Below are positions 1-9,867 of a stretch of DNA of 64,000 nucleotides, piece by piece. The translations under genes and the position numbers were made by a program. Source of the stretch: Hygrocybe punicea (taxonomy: Eukaryota; Basidiomycota; Agaricomycetes; Agaricales; Hygrophoraceae). The stretch covers positions 5,642,001-5,706,000 of the forward strand of contig OY744462.1 of NCBI GenBank assembly GCA_963556145.1. The letters run 5' to 3'. Below the pieces are notes generated by a model. The model worked only from the letters and a program-made list of their open reading frames with translations. It was not told the origin of the DNA and searched no databases. Positions within the stretch are counted from its first letter, which is position 1. Every line of letters starts with the position of its first letter.

Positions 1-1823
1 TCTTTCGATAAGTAGATCTGGCCAGAATCTGTCGAATCTACTTGGATGGTGGGTGCTGAACCTGTGATTTGCAGTGCAAACGATGGTGAATTGGTCACCG
101 ACACAGTCGAAATCACAGATTCAACTAGAATAGATGTTTTGATGCAATTGACTGCCGTTGAACGTCAGCTTGACAAAACTATCCGTAGAGCCAGCGACAT
201 ACCCAAAGAGACTGCGTTGACTTTACCCTTGACTTGAATTGTAGAATTTTTGCATGCAAACAAGTTGACCGTCTGGTGGAGTTCGCAGTTCTCAACAACG
301 AGACTCGATTCGTTTTCTTGATATTCCTGATAAACGATTTCGCGAGGAAGTCTCTGAATGCAGTGACAATACTCACAATGACCCATTTGTTTCCTTCTAA
401 AACAAATTTCGCTGGCCGCTTCCTTGACAAAGAGTGCGGTTTGGTCGGCTTAATAGGTTTCTTCGCGGCTAGGGAAATCAGTTTCGTGATGTTAGGCATA
501 TCTCAACTCGTAACGATCGGTTCACCTGAAGGGGAGCCTGATGTACTTGGGACTACACTTCCAGCTCTCAGTGAGGGGTTCTTGTGTGTCATTTCACTCT
601 TCTCAACTTTCCTCAAACTCTGGGTAATGGCCTCTCCGCGATTAAGGTCTGCAAAAACATTAGCTATGCTCCCGGCAACAGCTTTACCTCCAGACGATGG
701 GGCAGACGGTGGCGGCGGCGGCGGTGGAGGGGGCACAGGAGCACCGCCAGTGGACACTTCTGGAGGAGAAGCATTATATTGTGCCGCGGGTATGCCCTAA
801 CTCGGCTTGTCAGAGACAGAATCTATCCAGAATTGAAATCGCAGACTTTGGCATTCCATACTAAGCCGGTGGTATGATACTCCATAACATACGATCGCAT
901 CTGCTCTAGCAGGCTAATATATGACTTGACCCATTCTACATGTCGGGGATCTCTGCAAGAATCCGTGTCAGTGCATTCGGCGAGAGTAATGGTAGAAACT
1001 CACTTCTCTTTATACTCCTTGATGACTCTATGTCCATAGAAGAGTGTGGAATCTTTGATATCATTCACGTAAGGGGCGGGAGTTGGCTTGTTCGTATATC
1101 TAATCAGTTTCGCGCAGTACGAAGGCCGGGCTCTATTAAGCGTACCACCGTCACCCAACCCACACATGGTGCACCTTCCGCCACAGTGGACAGGTGCGTG
1201 AACCATTCTCGATCCTTACGGTTGGCTTCCTTCAAACGCGTGATGGCCTCGATGTCTGTCTGCAGTGGAGTAAGAAGGTCCCCCAAGGCTTGTTGGTCGG
1301 GCTTCTGACATAAGGCAGCCATGAGAATGAGAGCACGGAGGTCTGTAAACTCTTTTTCCATAAGGGAGACCTGGGATATCAGACAGTAACATCAGATTTC
1401 TGAACTCACCGGTACGTTGATTTGACGGATATAATGTGCTTACCTGCTCAATCAAAGATGTCCCAGCGAAAGCCCGTGTCAACTCCAAAAAAGGCTCCAG
1501 TTTTCCCTTGATAACGACATCGTCAAAGGCAACAACAGCGATGGGAACTCCTACGATGGAAGGAGTTGAAGTTGGTGGTGCAGGTGGTTCAGGTGGTGCA
1601 GGCGGCGTAGGGGGTAGTATAGGTTGTGCACTGTACAAACTCGGACTCGGATCGTTTTGAATCTGACGAAATCTATGTTCGAATTCAGCTGGCAAGTCCT
1701 CGATCCGAGAGGTTGCGGCCTCAAGCCTTGCCAGAACACCATTAATAAAGCACCCGCAGCAGGGTGAAAAATAAATGGGGCGAACCGTTTAATTATCGTG
1801 GTCAAGGAGTTGAGCCCTGACAT
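1..1823 (-). CDS. CAP: Adenylyl cyclase-associated protein (CAP/Srv2), C-terminus cut by window edge
   Basis: CAP binds and recycles G-actin and, in fungi, links adenylyl cyclase to Ras signalling. The ATG at 1821-1823 opens MSGLNSLTTIIKR, the classic CAP start. A short intron follows, then LEAATSRIEDLPAEFEHR. Further exons give the N-terminal helical domain (KPDQQALGDLLTPLQ, KEANRKDREWF, EGAPCVGWVT at about 1350-1110; DIKDSTLFYGHRVIKEYKE at about 1060-1000). A proline run at about 690-757 leads into a WH2-like segment (VFADLNRGEAITQSLRKVEK) and the C-terminal beta-helix domain (KPAKFVLEGNKWV, ENCELHQTVNLFACKNSTI, SAPTIQVDSTDSGQIYLS) that runs off position 1. At least five short introns interrupt the gene, and exact junctions were set only at the 5' end. 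About 50 C-terminal residues lie outside the window. I saw no disabling change. Confidence 0.93.
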
Positions 1824-1906
1824 ATTGAATGTATCTCGAAGATCTCAGCACCGTCAAACAGGAATGAAAACTTGTTCGGCATTTGCCGAATTTTTGATTT
1901 AATGTC

Positions 1907-2437
1907 TTATTCAAGTTTATTACTCCGAGGGCGTATCTCTCTTTCTTGGTCTCTCCTCTTTGCCTTTTTACGCCTTCGGCGCTCTCTCTCACGCTGTTTT
2001 GCCCTCTGAAGTTCACCTTTGGAAAGACCAGGGTTCTGCACCTTGTCCAACTGTCATTCAATCTGTAGATGAGTAAGAATGATCAGGAGCAGGTCCATAA
2101 GACACGCCTTTTCAAGTAACGATCGACGTGCCAATCGCCTGTTCGTCTGGAGAGAACGCGTTTCTTGACAAGTTACACGAATACCGCTTGGTTTGTGCAA
2201 TAATTGTACATTATTCTCCGTCTTGTTTATGGACTGACCGCCCGGACCACTCCCTATGAATTCAAGGTTTGCTCAGAGCTACACGGTGACCTGATGTGCG
2301 TGAAGGATCTCACCACGCACAAAAGATTCGTCCAGATCACACTCATTCAGTTCAGGTATGTGACGATTCTTGTGAGCTTTCTTTAATTTGGAATAGTAGC
2401 GGGGAACGACGTTATCAGGTGGATCAAGATCTACCAT
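1907..2437 (-). CDS. Mitochondrial class-I peptide-release-factor-like protein (MTRFR/C12orf65 type)
   Basis: Proteins of this family carry a GGQ peptidyl-tRNA hydrolysis loop and a basic tail and rescue stalled mitochondrial ribosomes. The model is three exons, complement 2314-2437, 2108-2253 and 1907-2050, giving 137 aa. Exon 1 encodes a segment ending ELNECDLDESFVRG. Splicing joins it to SGPGGQSINKTENNVQLLHK, so the GGQ motif is intact. The last exon encodes KVQNPGLSKGELQRAKQRER and a very basic, Arg/Lys-rich C-terminus. The second intron appears to be GC-AG (AAG|GCGTGT). No clear mitochondrial presequence follows the ATG at 2437, so either the true start is upstream or the gene is expressed with its neighbour (see findings). 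The stop at 1907 lies 83 bp before the CAP start. Confidence 0.82.
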
Positions 2438-2495
2438 TCTAGGCGGTTAGCAATAATCGTGATTGGAGATAAATTTCGAGGACTTCAACAAGCAC

Positions 2496-3024
2496 TCACT
2501 GTTGAATTCGACCGGAAGACGTTATGGGTGTCTCGTTCTTGATGGTCTCATTTGAGCCCAGCTCGGTATCCCTTGTCAAATTGAGTTCTAGGAGTCACGC
2601 TTCAGAATCTATGTCAACGACGTAAAAAAATCCACGACTTGCTCCATAAATTCTCTTTCTGTGTGTGGTGTACCCTCACTGCTTGCACAACGTTTCGTCG
2701 CAACACTTCCGCGACTTCTCTAGCTAGTTGGACATTTGCGGTATAAGTTTTCGGATTTGTTTCTGAACGAAGGAGTTGGCTTTTGCTTCTCATTTCGCTG
2801 CGGAAAGCTGAGAGATGAAGAAGAATTTAGTAATGACCAGAGCAACACGGCACAGTGAACAGCGACCGTTCAAGACCCTCTCGTCGCCTGCCAAAGACAG
2901 AGTGAGTGTACACCGAATGCCATATGCACCAAACCACCTCACCTGTAAATGTTGACGCAGAAGCACGAATCAAATCACGGTATGCTGCTCGTGCAGAAGC
3001 TCGCATGGCAGGAGATATGGCCAT
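2496..3024 (-). CDS. LYR-motif mitochondrial protein, MZM1-like
   Basis: LYR proteins of the MZM1 type are small matrix chaperones acting in assembly of the respiratory bc1 complex (Rieske protein insertion). Exon 1 (2943-3024) begins MAISPAMRASARAAYRDLIR, exon 2 (2867-2887) encodes GDERVLN and exon 3 starts at 2807 with AFRSEMRSKSQLLR, continuing NPKTYTANVQLAREVAEVLRR. A last intron, whose ends I could not fix, leads to LTRDTELGSNETIKN and the stop TGA at 2496-2498. Alternation of conserved R/Y-rich helix and KDTELG-like C-terminus matches the family. The TGA overlaps a good splice donor (CA|GTGAGTGC) that could splice in frame into the release-factor gene. Size is about 110 aa, normal for the family. 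Confidence 0.8.
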
Positions 3025-3276
3025 CGACACGTGTTTGTGTTTGTTTACATGAAAGTTATTCGAGCCACGTGGTCTCGAAGAAAAGGGGTGTGGGTCACGT
3101 GTCCACGCGATTTACAGTTTGTTGACTGAAATTCAATTGAACGCGGTCGGGATTTCAACTACAGCGTCCCTCTTCAACCCAAACCACCATCTCGTTCCAG
3201 TCCCCAACACCTCTGGCCTTTGCGCTCCACCTTGCCTGTTTAATCAAATTGCAAGTAAATCATACAGGCTCTCACT
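3025..3276. promoter_or_regulatory. Divergent promoter region between MZM1-like gene and histone H1
   Basis: This 250 bp spacer separates two divergently transcribed host genes. It holds two palindromic CACGTG E-boxes, at 3066-3071 and 3096-3101, exactly 30 bp apart, which are typical sites for bHLH regulators of Cbf1/Pho4/USF type. That they act here is inference from position only. A pyrimidine-rich stretch precedes the H1 start. Confidence 0.4.
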
Positions 3277-4480
3277 ATGTCAGCAAAGAAGTCAACCCCC
3301 AAATCGACCAAGAAGGCTTCCGCCAAGTCATTGCCTGCTCACCCAACATGGGTTGAGATGATCAAAGTATGTATTGAATCTTACATTCATCAATCCCCCG
3401 TCCGGTATTGCTCTTGTGACAAGTCTTCCCACATCTGCTTGACGCCATGCCAAACAAGGGAGAGCCTACGTCGTATTGGTCATCGCCGCCTATCATCACT
3501 ACGTCGTCGTTCCTGTTAGCCGCAACAATTTCACGACACTTTCTTACCTTTGTTGCACTTCTCGACATGTCGGTTAACTGATTGCGAAATAGGAGTGTAT
3601 CACTGCCCACCCTGACGAGGCTCGCACGGGTGTCTCTCGACCTCAAATTAAGAAGTAAGCATAGTTGCTCGAATCTCTCCGGATAATCTAATGCTAAGTT
3701 TTTCTAAAAGATATGTCGAATCCCAGTACAAGCTTGAGATTGGGAATGCTCAGAACACGCAGCTCAGTAGGGCCATTGCAACCGGCGCCGAGAAGGGCAC
3801 CTTTGTGTTGCCTAAAGGTATTGTGATTCCTGGATCCCCTTTTCAACTTTCGGCGATTCAAATATCTTCAGGACCTTCTGGCCGGGTGAAGCTACCTCCG
3901 AAGAGTAGCAGGAATGACAGCTCTGCAAAGGAGGTATGAATATCTTCAATACGATTCCTTTGGATTTAGTCTTAAATAATAAACAGAACAAGCCTACCAC
4001 TAAACCAAAGGCAGTTGCGAAACCAAAGACCGCCAAGACTGCTAGTACAAAAGCTACCACTGCCAAGAAACCGGCCCCTAAACCAAGAACAACAGCAACC
4101 TCCGCTGCAGCCAAATCATCTGGAGGGACGACTCGGACCGCCGCTGCCGCGAAAAAATCAACTGCTGCCAAGACTGCTGCAGCCAAAGCCCCCGCTGCCA
4201 GAGCTAAACCTGCACCACCCAAGAAAGTCTTGACTGTGAAGAAACCTGCTGCGACCAAGAAGACCACAACCGCTTCCAAGCGAGGCGTAGCGAAGAAGGT
4301 CCGATAAGTTCCTCGTTAACTGTATAGCGCTGTAAACTTTTCTTTTCTGTAAAGGCTGTGACTGGAACGACTGCTTCCGCAAAGGCGAAGGCAGCTGCTT
4401 CAAAAGCTAAAGCGCCAGCTAAGAAGGCGGCTCCTAAGGCGGCTCCTGCCACGGGAAGGAAGAAGGTAAACAAATCGTGA
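3277..4480 (+). CDS. Linker histone H1
   Basis: H1 binds linker DNA at the nucleosome dyad and compacts chromatin. The six-exon model (3277-3366, 3593-3654, 3711-3817, 3872-3933, 3987-4298, 4355-4480) gives 252 aa in frame. A short basic head (MSAKKSTPKSTKKASAK) precedes the winged-helix globular domain (HPTWVEMIK, ECITAHPDEARTGVSRPQIKK, YVESQYKLE, LSRAIATGAEKGTFVLPKGP, GRVKL). The long tail is almost only K, A, P, T and S, as usual for H1. Retaining the last intron (4299-4354) gives an earlier stop after AKKVR, so two C-termini are possible. The gene is ordinary and uninterrupted, and is the last host gene before the repeat region. Confidence 0.93.
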
Positions 4481-4795
4481 TACCCTTCCTCCAGATGAAT
4501 AACAGGAATACTCCAGCCAACCGCAAGGAAGTGATCGTACACCGTGGACGTGCTCGGTTATCTTAATATGACGTTGTCTATTGTTACATTCTCCTATTTT
4601 TCTTACCGATCTTTTTGATTTCTTTAAACTTTCTTATTTTTGTTGTATTGTAAATAAATTATTGCTGCGGGAATGCATGCAGATGTCTTGGACGCCTCAA
4701 GGCTTTTGGGATCTAAAGTTTGACACCTTCAATACCTTGACAAGCTTCTGTACGGGGGGCCATTCTGGACAAAATTAATATTTTTACACATTGTC

Positions 4796-5290
4796 CTGGT
4801 GCATCCTAGTGCATCTTAGTGCATCCTAGTGCATTCTAGTGCATTCTAGTGCATCTCAATGCATTCTGGTGGATCTTAAGGCATCTTAATGCATCATAGT
4901 GCATTCCAGTACATCATAATGCATCTCAGTGCATCAATTAGTTCATCTCAGTGCATCTTGGTGCATCTCAGTGCATCTTTACAGATTAGTGCATCTGTGT
5001 AGATCAGTGCATCTCAGTGAATCTTAGTGTAGATCAGTGCAGATCAGTAAATCTTAGTGTAGATCAGTACAGATCAGTGCATGCCAGTGCAGGCCAGTGC
5101 ATGCCAGTGTAAGTTAGTGCATCAGTGCAGATCAGTGCAGATCAGTGCAGATCAGTGCAGATCAGTACAGATCAGTACAGATTAATGCAACTAATGCAGC
5201 TGTGCAAGCTAGTGCATATTAGTGCAGGCTCATGCATATTAGTGTAAGCTAGTGCAGTTCAGTGAATGTCAGTGCAAGGTAGTGCATATT
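4796..5290 (+). repeat. Left subterminal tandem-repeat arm of the 4751-8521 element
   Basis: About 45 degenerate units of 10-11 bp, built on GTGCATCTYA and grading into GTGCAGATCA, are all in the same orientation. They form the inner part of the left inverted terminus. Such arrays in hAT and CACTA elements usually carry transposase-binding sites; that role is inference here. Confidence 0.85.
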
Positions 5291-5604
5291 ATATAATCCT
5301 TGCCTGATATAGAGATAGCTAAGTGGAATCATTTTTTTTAAAACCCAATGTAATCAAGTTTCACAATTAATATAAGGTTAATTCTAAATGGCTCTACAGG
5401 GAGTTAGACCATCGTTTTCTTGTTGGGAGTGGGAGGAGAGGGAGCGAGGAACAAATAGTGTCCCCTGACTTATGCATCTCCTTCCTACATCTCAATAATC
5501 TAGATGATCTACACAGGATCAAACTCTAATAGTGTACACAGGACCCAGATAAGGTGTGACACAGGTATACCATGGGTACAATTTTTGGACACCACACCCA
5601 TACC

Positions 5605-6913
5605 TAGTGTTTTAAGGTCCGGCTAGGTCTGGTTTTTTGCTAAATTTAGGCCTAACCAAGACTAAGACCGGTTACCTATCCAACTAGTTACAACCAAACT
5701 GAGACTGGACCATTGGTAACTGGATTGAGCTGCAGACCGTGGCTGGTCCGAACGGGTTGTAACTGGTTATATGACCGGTATAAACCAGTCTCTGTCTTAG
5801 TGTTTCTCAGTTCAGTTCAGCCCTTCTGCTAAACTGGAACTGGGACCCCATGAGACTGTTCCATGCAGTTTGGACCATGAACCATCCTCCTCCACCCTCA
5901 AATTTCCTTGCAAGCCACAGTGCCATGTCAATTGACATGGGCCTGGGGTTGTGAGGGTGAGGAGGAAGGCCCTAGGGACCTTCATTTTGCCATGCTGCCA
6001 CTGTTGCTGCCATTGGTGCTGCATCACTGTCGGTGCCATTGTTGCTACTGCTGCCATTGCCATTGTCGCTGCAGCACCTGCTGTTGCCATTACTGCTGCT
6101 ACTGCTGCTGTTGCTGCTGCCGTAGCTGCTGCCATTGCTGCTTCAGTGCTGCTGCTGCTGCGGTTGTTGCCACCGCTGTTTTCATTGCAGCCCTGGCTGC
6201 TGCCACTGCTGCTGTGGTTGCCGTGGGGCTGCTGCCACATCCACGCTCATGGGTGTGGGTGTATAGATAAATAAATGAGATATAATAAATAATACAGATG
6301 ACATATCTTAGCAGCGAGGGTGGGCACATCACTCCCTGCTGTGTCCTGTTCACTGTATCCTGTTCTTGCTACTGTCCCTGGTTCCCATCCTGGGCATGGT
6401 GTGGGTGTGGGCATGGTGTTGGTGGTGATGGCATGTGCATGCGCAGGCATAGGTGTGGGTGATGATGGTGCTGCCACTGCCACTGCTGCTGCTGGCCATC
6501 CTCATTGTGCTTCTCTGTATAAGGAAATGTCAGTAAAGTGAAAATTATTTGATTACTTACCAAAGTTACTGTTGTTTCTTGATGAGTGTTGCTGTTCTTG
6601 TCATTGAGTCAATGTTTCGTGTCTATGTTGAAGATCACATGATCTAAGTTCCCACATTTTCATCAACACAAAAATTATTATAATTATTATTTCAGTATCT
6701 ACATAGGATGAGTTCACAGTTTTGGTGATTTACTGGTTTAAACCGGTCCTAACTGGTCCTAACTGGTCCCAGAAATTCGGCCATGAGTTGCTAACTGAGA
6801 CTGACCATAAATCAGACATGACATAACCAAGACCAGTGGTCTGGTTATTTTCGGTCCGGTTATGTTCGGTCTCAATTACATTTTTGGTCTTGTAACCAGA
6901 CCTTTAAACACTA
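5605..6913. mobile_element. Nested non-autonomous hAT element (1.3 kb)
   Basis: Ends are TAGTGTTTTAAGGTC at the left and its inverted near-copy TAGTGTTTAAAGGTC at the right, flanked by a perfect 8 bp duplication CCCATACC (5597-5604 and 6914-6921). The 8 bp duplication and the TAG...CTA ends are hAT traits. Subterminal regions are full of GACCGGTT/AACCGGTC-like motifs in both orientations. The interior contains a GCTGCT-rich low-complexity stretch (about 5994-6230) that makes long meaningless open frames on both strands, and a palindrome centred on TGTCAATTGACA (see findings). No transposase is encoded. Confidence 0.88.
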
Positions 6914-7131
6914 CCCATACCCACTGTTGATATGCAGTAGTGTATGACAGGGGTATGTAAAACCTATGCAGGTTTATGGCACAGGTACATGCCGGTATGG
7001 GTCTGAGTCTGACATGGTCAACCCATGGTACCCGCAAGGTACCCATGGTCAGAGTTCAGTTAACCTACATGACTGCATGTACAGATACTATGTGTACAGA
7101 AACTAGCTAGACAAACTCCTCTGTAGCTCAA

Positions 7132-8056
7132 TAATGGCAAAGAAATGTCAGATTGCCACAAGGAAGACCCCATCTCCAAGTAAAAGGGCTAGAGGAAACA
7201 CTGATCAGAGCTCTCCTCCTCCTCATCTTGACAGCAGTCCTGCTCTAAGCATTGAGAAGGTAACTACCAAGAAGTAAACACCAGCAGAGAATTTGAGTGA
7301 GCAGATACTGCATCATTGGTCATTGATGCACTATTATCAGACTTGTAGAGAGGCTGTCCAAGGAATGGACCTCACCGGTCTATGCATTCTATTCACCAGA
7401 AGTCCACATAAAGACAGATAAGAACAGATTACAGGGACATAAACTCCGATGCTCAAACAAGAGCTGCAGCACATTGTAAGATAACTCATTGGCTTGATAA
7501 AGGTGATGCCTGATTGACAGGCAACCTTCATAAACATGTGAAATGTTGCTGGGAGGACAAGGTTCTATCGCAGGCAGATGGGCTGGATATAGCAAAGGCC
7601 AGGACTGCTGTGGCAATGTACTTGAGATCTGGATCAATTGCAATTGCATTCAAGGGGCACACTAAAGCAGGAATCAAGATATACTCAACTTGGCAGCAGG
7701 CAAAGGTGGAGATCCAGTGGGTTTGTCTTCTTGATGCTGTGGATACCATCCTGATTGCAATCTAATGGATCTGAGGTTGTGTGATGGGTTAGCAAATTGT
7801 CATGCCAATTCTCAATTGTTGAGGATGATAGCTTCAAGATGTTGATGAAAATGGGAAGGCAAGAGCTTTGGTTGCCATCAATGCACACTGGCACAAGATG
7901 TACATTGGGTCTTTGTTAGATGCTGTGCAAGCATTGCCAAAATGTTGCAGGTCAGCAAGGTCACTGAAAGTTGACATACCATTAGGACTACAATGGCTGG
8001 CTGGGCATCGCTGTTGATGCATGGAGTTCTCCCAATCACAAACCATTCCTGACATG
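7132..8056 (+). pseudogene. hAT transposase remnant (N-terminal third)
   Basis: The reading starts near 7132 with a Lys/Arg-rich leader and breaks repeatedly. A BED-type zinc-finger remnant is seen at 7515-7560 (LHKHVKCCWED), followed by ADGLDIAKARTAVAMYLRSG and a stretch resembling the conserved hAT segment after the finger. A second piece near 8010-8055 reads AVDAWSSPNHKPFLT, corresponding to the hAT catalytic-core motif around the first aspartate (DAW.SPNH). Several stops and frame changes separate the pieces, and everything after this motif is missing where the right arm begins. Clearly inactive. Confidence 0.68.
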
Positions 8057-8490
8057 CACTGAACTGCACTAGCTTACACTAATATGCATGAGCCTGCACT
8101 AATATGCACTAGCTTGCACAGCTGCATTAGTTGCATTAATCTGTACTGATCTGCACTGATCTGCACTGATCTGCACTGATGCACTAACTTACACTGGCAT
8201 GCACTGGCCTGCACTGGCATGCACTGATCTGTACTGATCTACACTAAGATTTACTGATCTGCACTGATCTACACTAAGATTCACTGAGATGCACTGATCT
8301 ACACTGAGATGCACTAATCTGTAAAGATGCACTGAGATGCACCAAGATGCACTGAGATGAACTAATTGATGCACTGAGATGCCTTATGATGTACTGGAAT
8401 GCACTATGATGCATTAAGATGCCTTGAGATCCACCAGAATGCATTGAGATGCACTAGGATGCACCAGGATGCACCAGGACAATGTGTAAA
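8057..8490 (-). repeat. Right subterminal tandem-repeat arm of the 4751-8521 element
   Basis: This is the inverse complement of the left arm: GATCTGCACT units near the interior grade into TGAGATGCAC units near the end. The gradient mirrors the left arm unit by unit, so the arms arose as true inverted terminal regions and not by independent expansion. Confidence 0.85.
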
Positions 8491-8676
8491 AATATTAATT
8501 TTATCCAGAATGGCCCCCATACTTCTGATACATTGTGATGGCCTTCAATACATAGCATGCAATATTGCAATACTTTAGACAATACATGTGATGGAACCCT
8601 TTGAGCTTGATTCCCAGTGAGACGTCCAGCAAATAGAATTGTATCACACATAATCAGATTGGTTTGCTTTCTAGTC

Positions 8677-8843
8677 ATCAGGCAAACCATGTGTTACTTA
8701 AGATCTTAATATGCCTTATTCTTAAAATCAAGACCAAAATAAGAAAGAATGAGTCAATCCCATTTCTTAATCTGTCTTATGCTGTCTTAAAACTAAAATT
8801 AAGACATCTAAGACCAATTAAGAAGTGACAGGTTTTCCTGATG
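8677..8843. mobile_element. Short MITE with Plavaka-type ends (167 bp)
   Basis: The left end CATCAGGCAAACC and the inverted right end CATCAGGAAAACC match the ends of the 7.1 kb element at 9684-16832. The interior is TTAAGA/TCTTAA-rich. It is most simply an internal-deletion derivative that could be mobilised by the neighbouring transposase. A flanking duplication is not clear. Confidence 0.6.
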
Positions 8844-9683
8844 ACTATTCCAGCGTATGTCAGAGAATTGCTAGACAGTGCACTTGATTGTGGCAGAATG
8901 CCAATCAGGAGTCTCTAGGATCAATAGGATCATCATAGGGACTAGTGGGACTCCCACTTCCACTTATAAAATGTTCTCTCTGTTTTTTTTATTTTTGTCA
9001 ATGGAAAACAATATCCCCTTGGTGCAACTGTACCATCTGCAGAGTACCCACACAGATCTCCAAGCGTACTCGACATGCTCCCTTTCATGCTCCTGCCCCA
9101 CCAGCTCCTCTCCCTGATCCTGCCCACTCACAATTCGACTCGGACTTACTACTTCTTTACAACCCTGATCTTGACTCGGATAATGAAGACCTTGAAGATG
9201 AGCATCCAGAGGCACTCGGGGGGTCCTCCTGCAACTCAATTCAATGATCAACAGCATGTTGATGAAGAACGGCTTGGTGAAGATGACTTCTCTATGGATG
9301 CTGTCACAGAGGAAGGGGAGGAGTTGTACAACATGGAGTGCAATGAACTGCAACTTGGACAAGTATGTTATTATGTTCACCCAGTTCAATTTCTCTAACA
9401 TTTGGGAATGCAGGGCAACATTATTGATGACAATGTTGTGATGGTGAGTTCAATTGTAGACCCAGAAGAGGAATCTATGGAAAGGGGTGATCAGCTAAGA
9501 AGTGATCTGAGGAATTCAGTTTCTTAAAGAGTTGTCTAATCAATCCAACCCAAATCCAGGGGTTCTGGAATCAGAAGAGTGTGGGGGAAAGGATAAAGAG
9601 AGGACTTGGAAATAGAACTGAAGTGCAATGATAAGATGTATTTCTATATCTCTATGTGTATATGTACTACTTTTATACTACTA
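8844..9683 (+). pseudogene. 5' fragment of a Tnp2/CACTA-like transposon gene
   Basis: At 9028-9130 the plus strand reads CNCTICRVPTQISKRTRH followed by a proline-rich run and then acidic DSDNEDLEDEH (about 9170-9215). This resembles the N-terminal CxCxxC segment of Tnp2-type transposases in agaricomycetes, recalled from memory of the family. After a possible intron near 9361 the frame decays, and the stretch from about 9470 to 9683 contains nothing I recognise. It is truncated by the Plavaka element that follows. Confidence 0.4.
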
Positions 9684-9867
9684 CATCAGGAAAACCCAAA
9701 ATTTCTTAATTTGACTTAGGAAGCTTATTTTATCTTATTTTACCTTAATTCATCTTAACTTTTTACAAGGCACTGTCAAGCTCGTTAAGCATGTTTCAAT
9801 GAAAAAGGGCGCTTGAATGTGCTTAGTGACAATGTCTACCTAAGCAAGGTAATCAGGATAAGGACAG

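Larger units (their letters stand above)
4751..8521. mobile_element. hAT-like DNA transposon, degenerate, with long repeat-built terminal arms
   Basis: The two ends are inverted copies: TACGGGGGGCCATTCTGGA at the left, and TATGGGGGCCATTCTGGA reading inward from the right. Both continue through AATTAATATTTTTACACATT into arms made of GTGCAT-type repeats. A CTTCTG copy flanks each side (4745-4750 and 8522-8527), taken as the target duplication; hAT elements normally give 8 bp, so the true duplication may be eroded. The interior holds a broken hAT transposase and a second, nested element. It lies 270 bp downstream of the H1 stop and marks the boundary of the genic island. Not autonomous. Confidence 0.75.

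Noticed and set aside
3812..4542. Minus-strand ORFs over histone H1 (Ala/Val/Leu-rich)
   Set aside because: Shadows of the lysine-alanine coding repeats of H1.
4796..5290. Regular short repeats that might be read as a CRISPR array
   Set aside because: Units are contiguous and 10-11 bp, with no unique spacers, in a eukaryotic genome, and they are mirrored at 8057-8490 as a transposon arm.
5908..6274. Long open frames on both strands rich in Cys/Ala or Gln/Trp
   Set aside because: They come from a GCTGCT/GCCATT low-complexity run inside a hAT element; all frames stay open for composition reasons.
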